This document shows, in pieces, positions 5,030 to 7,305 of a stretch of DNA of 7,305 nt; positions within the stretch are counted from its first letter, which is position 1; every line of letters begins with the position of its first letter. The notes under the pieces are model-generated. The model was not told where the DNA came from. It worked only from the letters and a program-made list of their open reading frames with translations, and made no database searches. The translations under genes were made by a program, and so were the position numbers. Location: positions 1-7,305 of the forward strand of contig CAKPAV010000081.1 of the NCBI GenBank assembly GCA_934133115.1, written 5' to 3'. Source of the stretch: an uncultured Bacilli bacterium. Its GTDB lineage: Bacteria > Bacillota_I > Bacilli_A > RFN20 > CAG-826.

Positions 5030-7305
5030 TGTAATTTTTTCTTTCATAAAATCTTTTTAATGACTCTTGAACATCCGTTGTATTTAATACTACTTTATAA
5101 TTATCCCACTCACTTTTGAATAAATCACGATATCTTGATTCTAAATAACGATTGTCTATTAATAAAACAGCACCAACATCATTTTCTGAACGAATTACTC
5201 TACCAACAGCTTGAATAACACGATTCATACCTGGCTTTACATAAGCAAATTCAAAGCCATTTTCTTCTTCAGAATTAAAATAATCTTTAATTAAATCACG
5301 TTCAAATGAAATTTGAGGAAGTCCAACTCCTACAATAACAGCGCCAATTAAGCGATCATTTAATAAATCAATTCCTTCCGAGAATATACCGCCTAAAACG
5401 ACAAATGCAACATGAGTTGAGGTGGGATTTGGTTTAAAATTATATAAAAATTGTGTTTTTTCTACTTCGCTCATTTCACTAGTTTGAACATGAATATCAT
5501 AATTAACATTATCAAAGCACTTTAAAACATTATTTAAATATTTATAAGATGGGAAAAATACAAAATAGTTTCCCATTTTTGCGTCAATCATAGTTTTAAT
5601 ATAATTTGCAACTTCATCTATGGTTTCATTACGTTTTTTATATGTCGTAGCCACTGAAGGGGCAATCATAAGTAGTAAATTATCCCGCTCGAATGGTGAA
5701 GGTATTTTTAAAACTGGTGATTTGTCATTTCCGCCTAGCATTCTTACATAATAATCTAATGGTGAAAGTGTCGCAGAAAATAGCACCGCACCACGCAACA
5801 AATCAAGAGAATCTTTTAAGAGTTTTGATGGATCTAAGTTAATGATTGTAATTATTAAGTGTTTATCATCTTTAACAGTTAGCATTCGGAACGTTTCATT
5901 AAAGAAATCACTTATTTTAATAAATCTTATGGCTTCAAAAAAGAAATCAGTAAATTCTTGCTTTGTTTCAAGCGGCACCCTTTTCATATAATCAGTTGCT
6001 GCTTTTTGAAAATTACTCAAAGCATTCACCAATTCAATATCTAAATCTCCATTTAGATTATAACCCTCATTAAAATCCATTTCGTATTCTTTAAATAGTT
6101 TTTGTAGCTTATTCATACTAGATTTTAGTTTTTTATGTTCATATTTACCTAATGCCTTTTTAGCTTTTTTAAAGTTATCATAATTTAGTTCAGTAGTGTA
6201 CATATTTCTTCCACGCTCCACCAAATTATGAGCTTCATCAATTAATCCGACGATATTTTTTGTTGGATTATCAAAATATCTTCTTAAATAGACAAGTGGA
6301 TCAAATAAATAATTAAAATCGCATATTACTACATCACAAAATAGTGATAAGTCTAATTGAAATTCAAACGGACATAAAGCATGATCTAAGGCAATATTTA
6401 ATACTTCATTTTTTGAATAAGGAATTTCACTATTTAAAGCATCAGTTAACGCTTTACGAAGTTTTTCATAATATCCTTTAGCATAAGGGCAATCATCAGG
6501 ATTACAGTTTCTTCCCACACATGCGCATATTTTTTCTTTGGCTGTTATTTGAATAACTTTCGCTTTTAAACCTTTATTTAGCAATAATTTAGCAGCGGAA
6601 AATGAAGATTCTATTCCGCTATTTTTGGCAGTTAAATAAAATATTTTGTCATTTTCTTCATTAGCAAATGTTTTAATAGCGGGATATAAAGTTGACATTG
6701 TTTTTCCAATTCCAGTTGGAGCTTCAACAAACAATATTTCTCCTTTATTTAATGTTGAATAAGTATATTTTGCTAATTCTCTTTGTCCTTTACGAAAATT
6801 AGAAAATGGAAATTCTAATGTCTTTGCTGTTATATTTCGTTCTTCTTTTAAACGAAATATTGCTTGATAAAAATCTAAATATTCCTTAATCAAAGAAATA
6901 ACATATCCATTTAGTTCTTCTACACTATATTTAAATTCTTTAATGAGTTGCTTATCATTTAATTGATTGATGTATGTTAAACGTACACCCATATTTTTAT
7001 AATCATTATCCAAAGCGTAAATAAGTGCATATACTTTTGCTTGTCCTAAATGCCATTCTTTTTGAGAATTGAAAAATTCTTCATTATCAATAACACTTGT
7101 TTTAATTTCATCAATAATAGCAAAAAACGGGCGTTCGATAATTCCATCCGCACGTCCACTTAAAGTAACCGAAAAGCCATCAACTTCAAAAGTATGTGTT
7201 AAAAAATATTCCGGCATATATTCATTACTTTGACGGCGTTGATAAGAAGCATGTAAACGTGTTCCTTCGCTCATAGAAGTCTTATTATAAATACGACTAT
7301 CGATG
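5025..7305 (-). CDS. DinG/XPD-type iron-sulphur DNA helicase with N-terminal nuclease-like domain (5' end outside window)
   Basis: The frame stays open from ATG 7274 back to the window edge (10 more codons, IDSRIYNKTS), and this ATG has no ribosome binding site, so the real start lies beyond 7305. Numbering from ATG 7274, residues 30-90 look like a RecB/Cas4-type PD-(D/E)XK nuclease: GRADG (Asp43), DEIK (Asp55, Glu56, Lys58) and QAKVY (Gln78, Tyr82). The superfamily 2 helicase core follows: Walker A APTGIGKT (185-192), the DEAH box (346-349), SATLSP (500-505), GGIFSEGIDL (628-637) and motif VI QAVGRVIR (688-695). Between Walker A and DEAH lie cysteines 250, 257, 262 and 301, placed as the four ligands of the XPD/DinG iron-sulphur cluster; Cys252 is extra. 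The protein is expected to unwind DNA 5' to 3' in repair or replication-conflict resolution, with possible nuclease action. Its stop codon is about 50 bases from the agmatinase start; the genes are probably unrelated in function. Confidence 0.9.
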   Translation of the reverse strand, partial: IDSRIYNKTSMSEGTRLHASYQRRQSNEYMPEYFLTHTFEVDGFSVTLSGRADGIIERPFFAIIDEIKTSVIDNEEFFNSQKEWHLGQAKVYALIYALDNDYKNMGVRLTYINQLNDKQLIKEFKYSVEELNGYVISLIKEYLDFYQAIFRLKEERNITAKTLEFPFSNFRKGQRELAKYTYSTLNKGEILFVEAPTGIGKTMSTLYPAIKTFANEENDKIFYLTAKNSGIESSFSAAKLLLNKGLKAKVIQITAKEKICACVGRNCNPDDCPYAKGYYEKLRKALTDALNSEIPYSKNEVLNIALDHALCPFEFQLDLSLFCDVVICDFNYLFDPLVYLRRYFDNPTKNIVGLIDEAHNLVERGRNMYTTELNYDNFKKAKKALGKYEHKKLKSSMNKLQKLFKEYEMDFNEGYNLNGDLDIELVNALSNFQKAATDYMKRVPLETKQEFTDFFFEAIRFIKISDFFNETFRMLTVKDDKHLIITIINLDPSKLLKDSLDLLRGAVLFSATLSPLDYYVRMLGGNDKSPVLKIPSPFERDNLLLMIAPSVATTYKKRNETIDEVANYIKTMIDAKMGNYFVFFPSYKYLNNVLKCFDNVNYDIHVQTSEMSEVEKTQFLYNFKPNPTSTHVAFVVLGGIFSEGIDLLNDRLIGAVIVGVGLPQISFERDLIKDYFNSEEENGFEFAYVKPGMNRVIQAVGRVIRSENDVGAVLLIDNRYLESRYRDLFKSEWDNYKVVLNTTDVQESLKRFYERKNYK

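Noticed and set aside
1..7305. Mycoplasma genetic code (TGA as tryptophan)
   Set aside because: Conserved proteins here read through fully with the standard code, Trp codons examined are TGG, and no frame needs an in-frame TGA.

Overview
This is an AT-rich bacterial window in which every recognisable gene lies on the minus strand, so transcription runs right to left. Low GC, strong GAGGTG-type ribosome binding sites, tightly packed genes and Firmicutes-like protein sequences suggest a low-GC Bacillota or related lineage (Erysipelotrichia-like or a mollicute relative). Tryptophan is encoded by TGG and no reading frame needs TGA as a sense codon, so the standard bacterial code (table 11) fits and the Mycoplasma code is not required. 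The assignment below phylum level is inference.

Layout in transcription order. (1) 7305-5025: a DinG/XPD-type superfamily 2 helicase with an N-terminal RecB/Cas4-like nuclease module and an iron-sulphur cysteine set; its 5' end lies outside the window. (2) 4973-4080: a ureohydrolase, most likely agmatinase. (3) 4072-3266: a protein made of two tandem S-adenosylmethionine-decarboxylase-like (class 1b SpeD) domains. The first has lost the pyruvoyl-forming serine; the second keeps Ser, His and Cys at the family spacing. (4) 3264-2722: a LOG-family nucleotide phosphoribohydrolase. Genes 2-4 are separated by 7 and 1 bases and look like one operon. (5) 2514-703: lepA (elongation factor 4), with its own extended -10 promoter and an intrinsic terminator that overlaps its stop codon. 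(6) 578 to beyond position 1: the first 192 codons of a gene that resembles the front part of Fic-family proteins.

The most interesting part is the operon of genes 2-4. A duplicated and fused AdoMetDC-family protein with one dead and one apparently live half sits directly behind an agmatinase, with no spermidine synthase beside it. Residues that help bind AdoMet in the class 1b enzymes (the Trp and Glu of TWPE) are missing in both halves. Together this raises the possibility that the protein is a pyruvoyl-dependent arginine decarboxylase supplying agmatine to the adjacent agmatinase (arginine to agmatine to putrescine plus urea) and not a true AdoMet decarboxylase. That is a hypothesis; the tandem architecture and the residue pattern are read directly from the sequence.

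Non-coding stretches are short. The 579-702 gap holds the lepA terminator and a putative promoter for the Fic-like gene. The 2515-2721 gap holds the lepA promoter plus an 11-bp tandem repeat and a small inverted repeat of unknown role. The helicase/agmatinase junction holds a 22-bp near-perfect palindrome. No tRNA, rRNA, CRISPR array, insertion sequence or prophage gene was seen.
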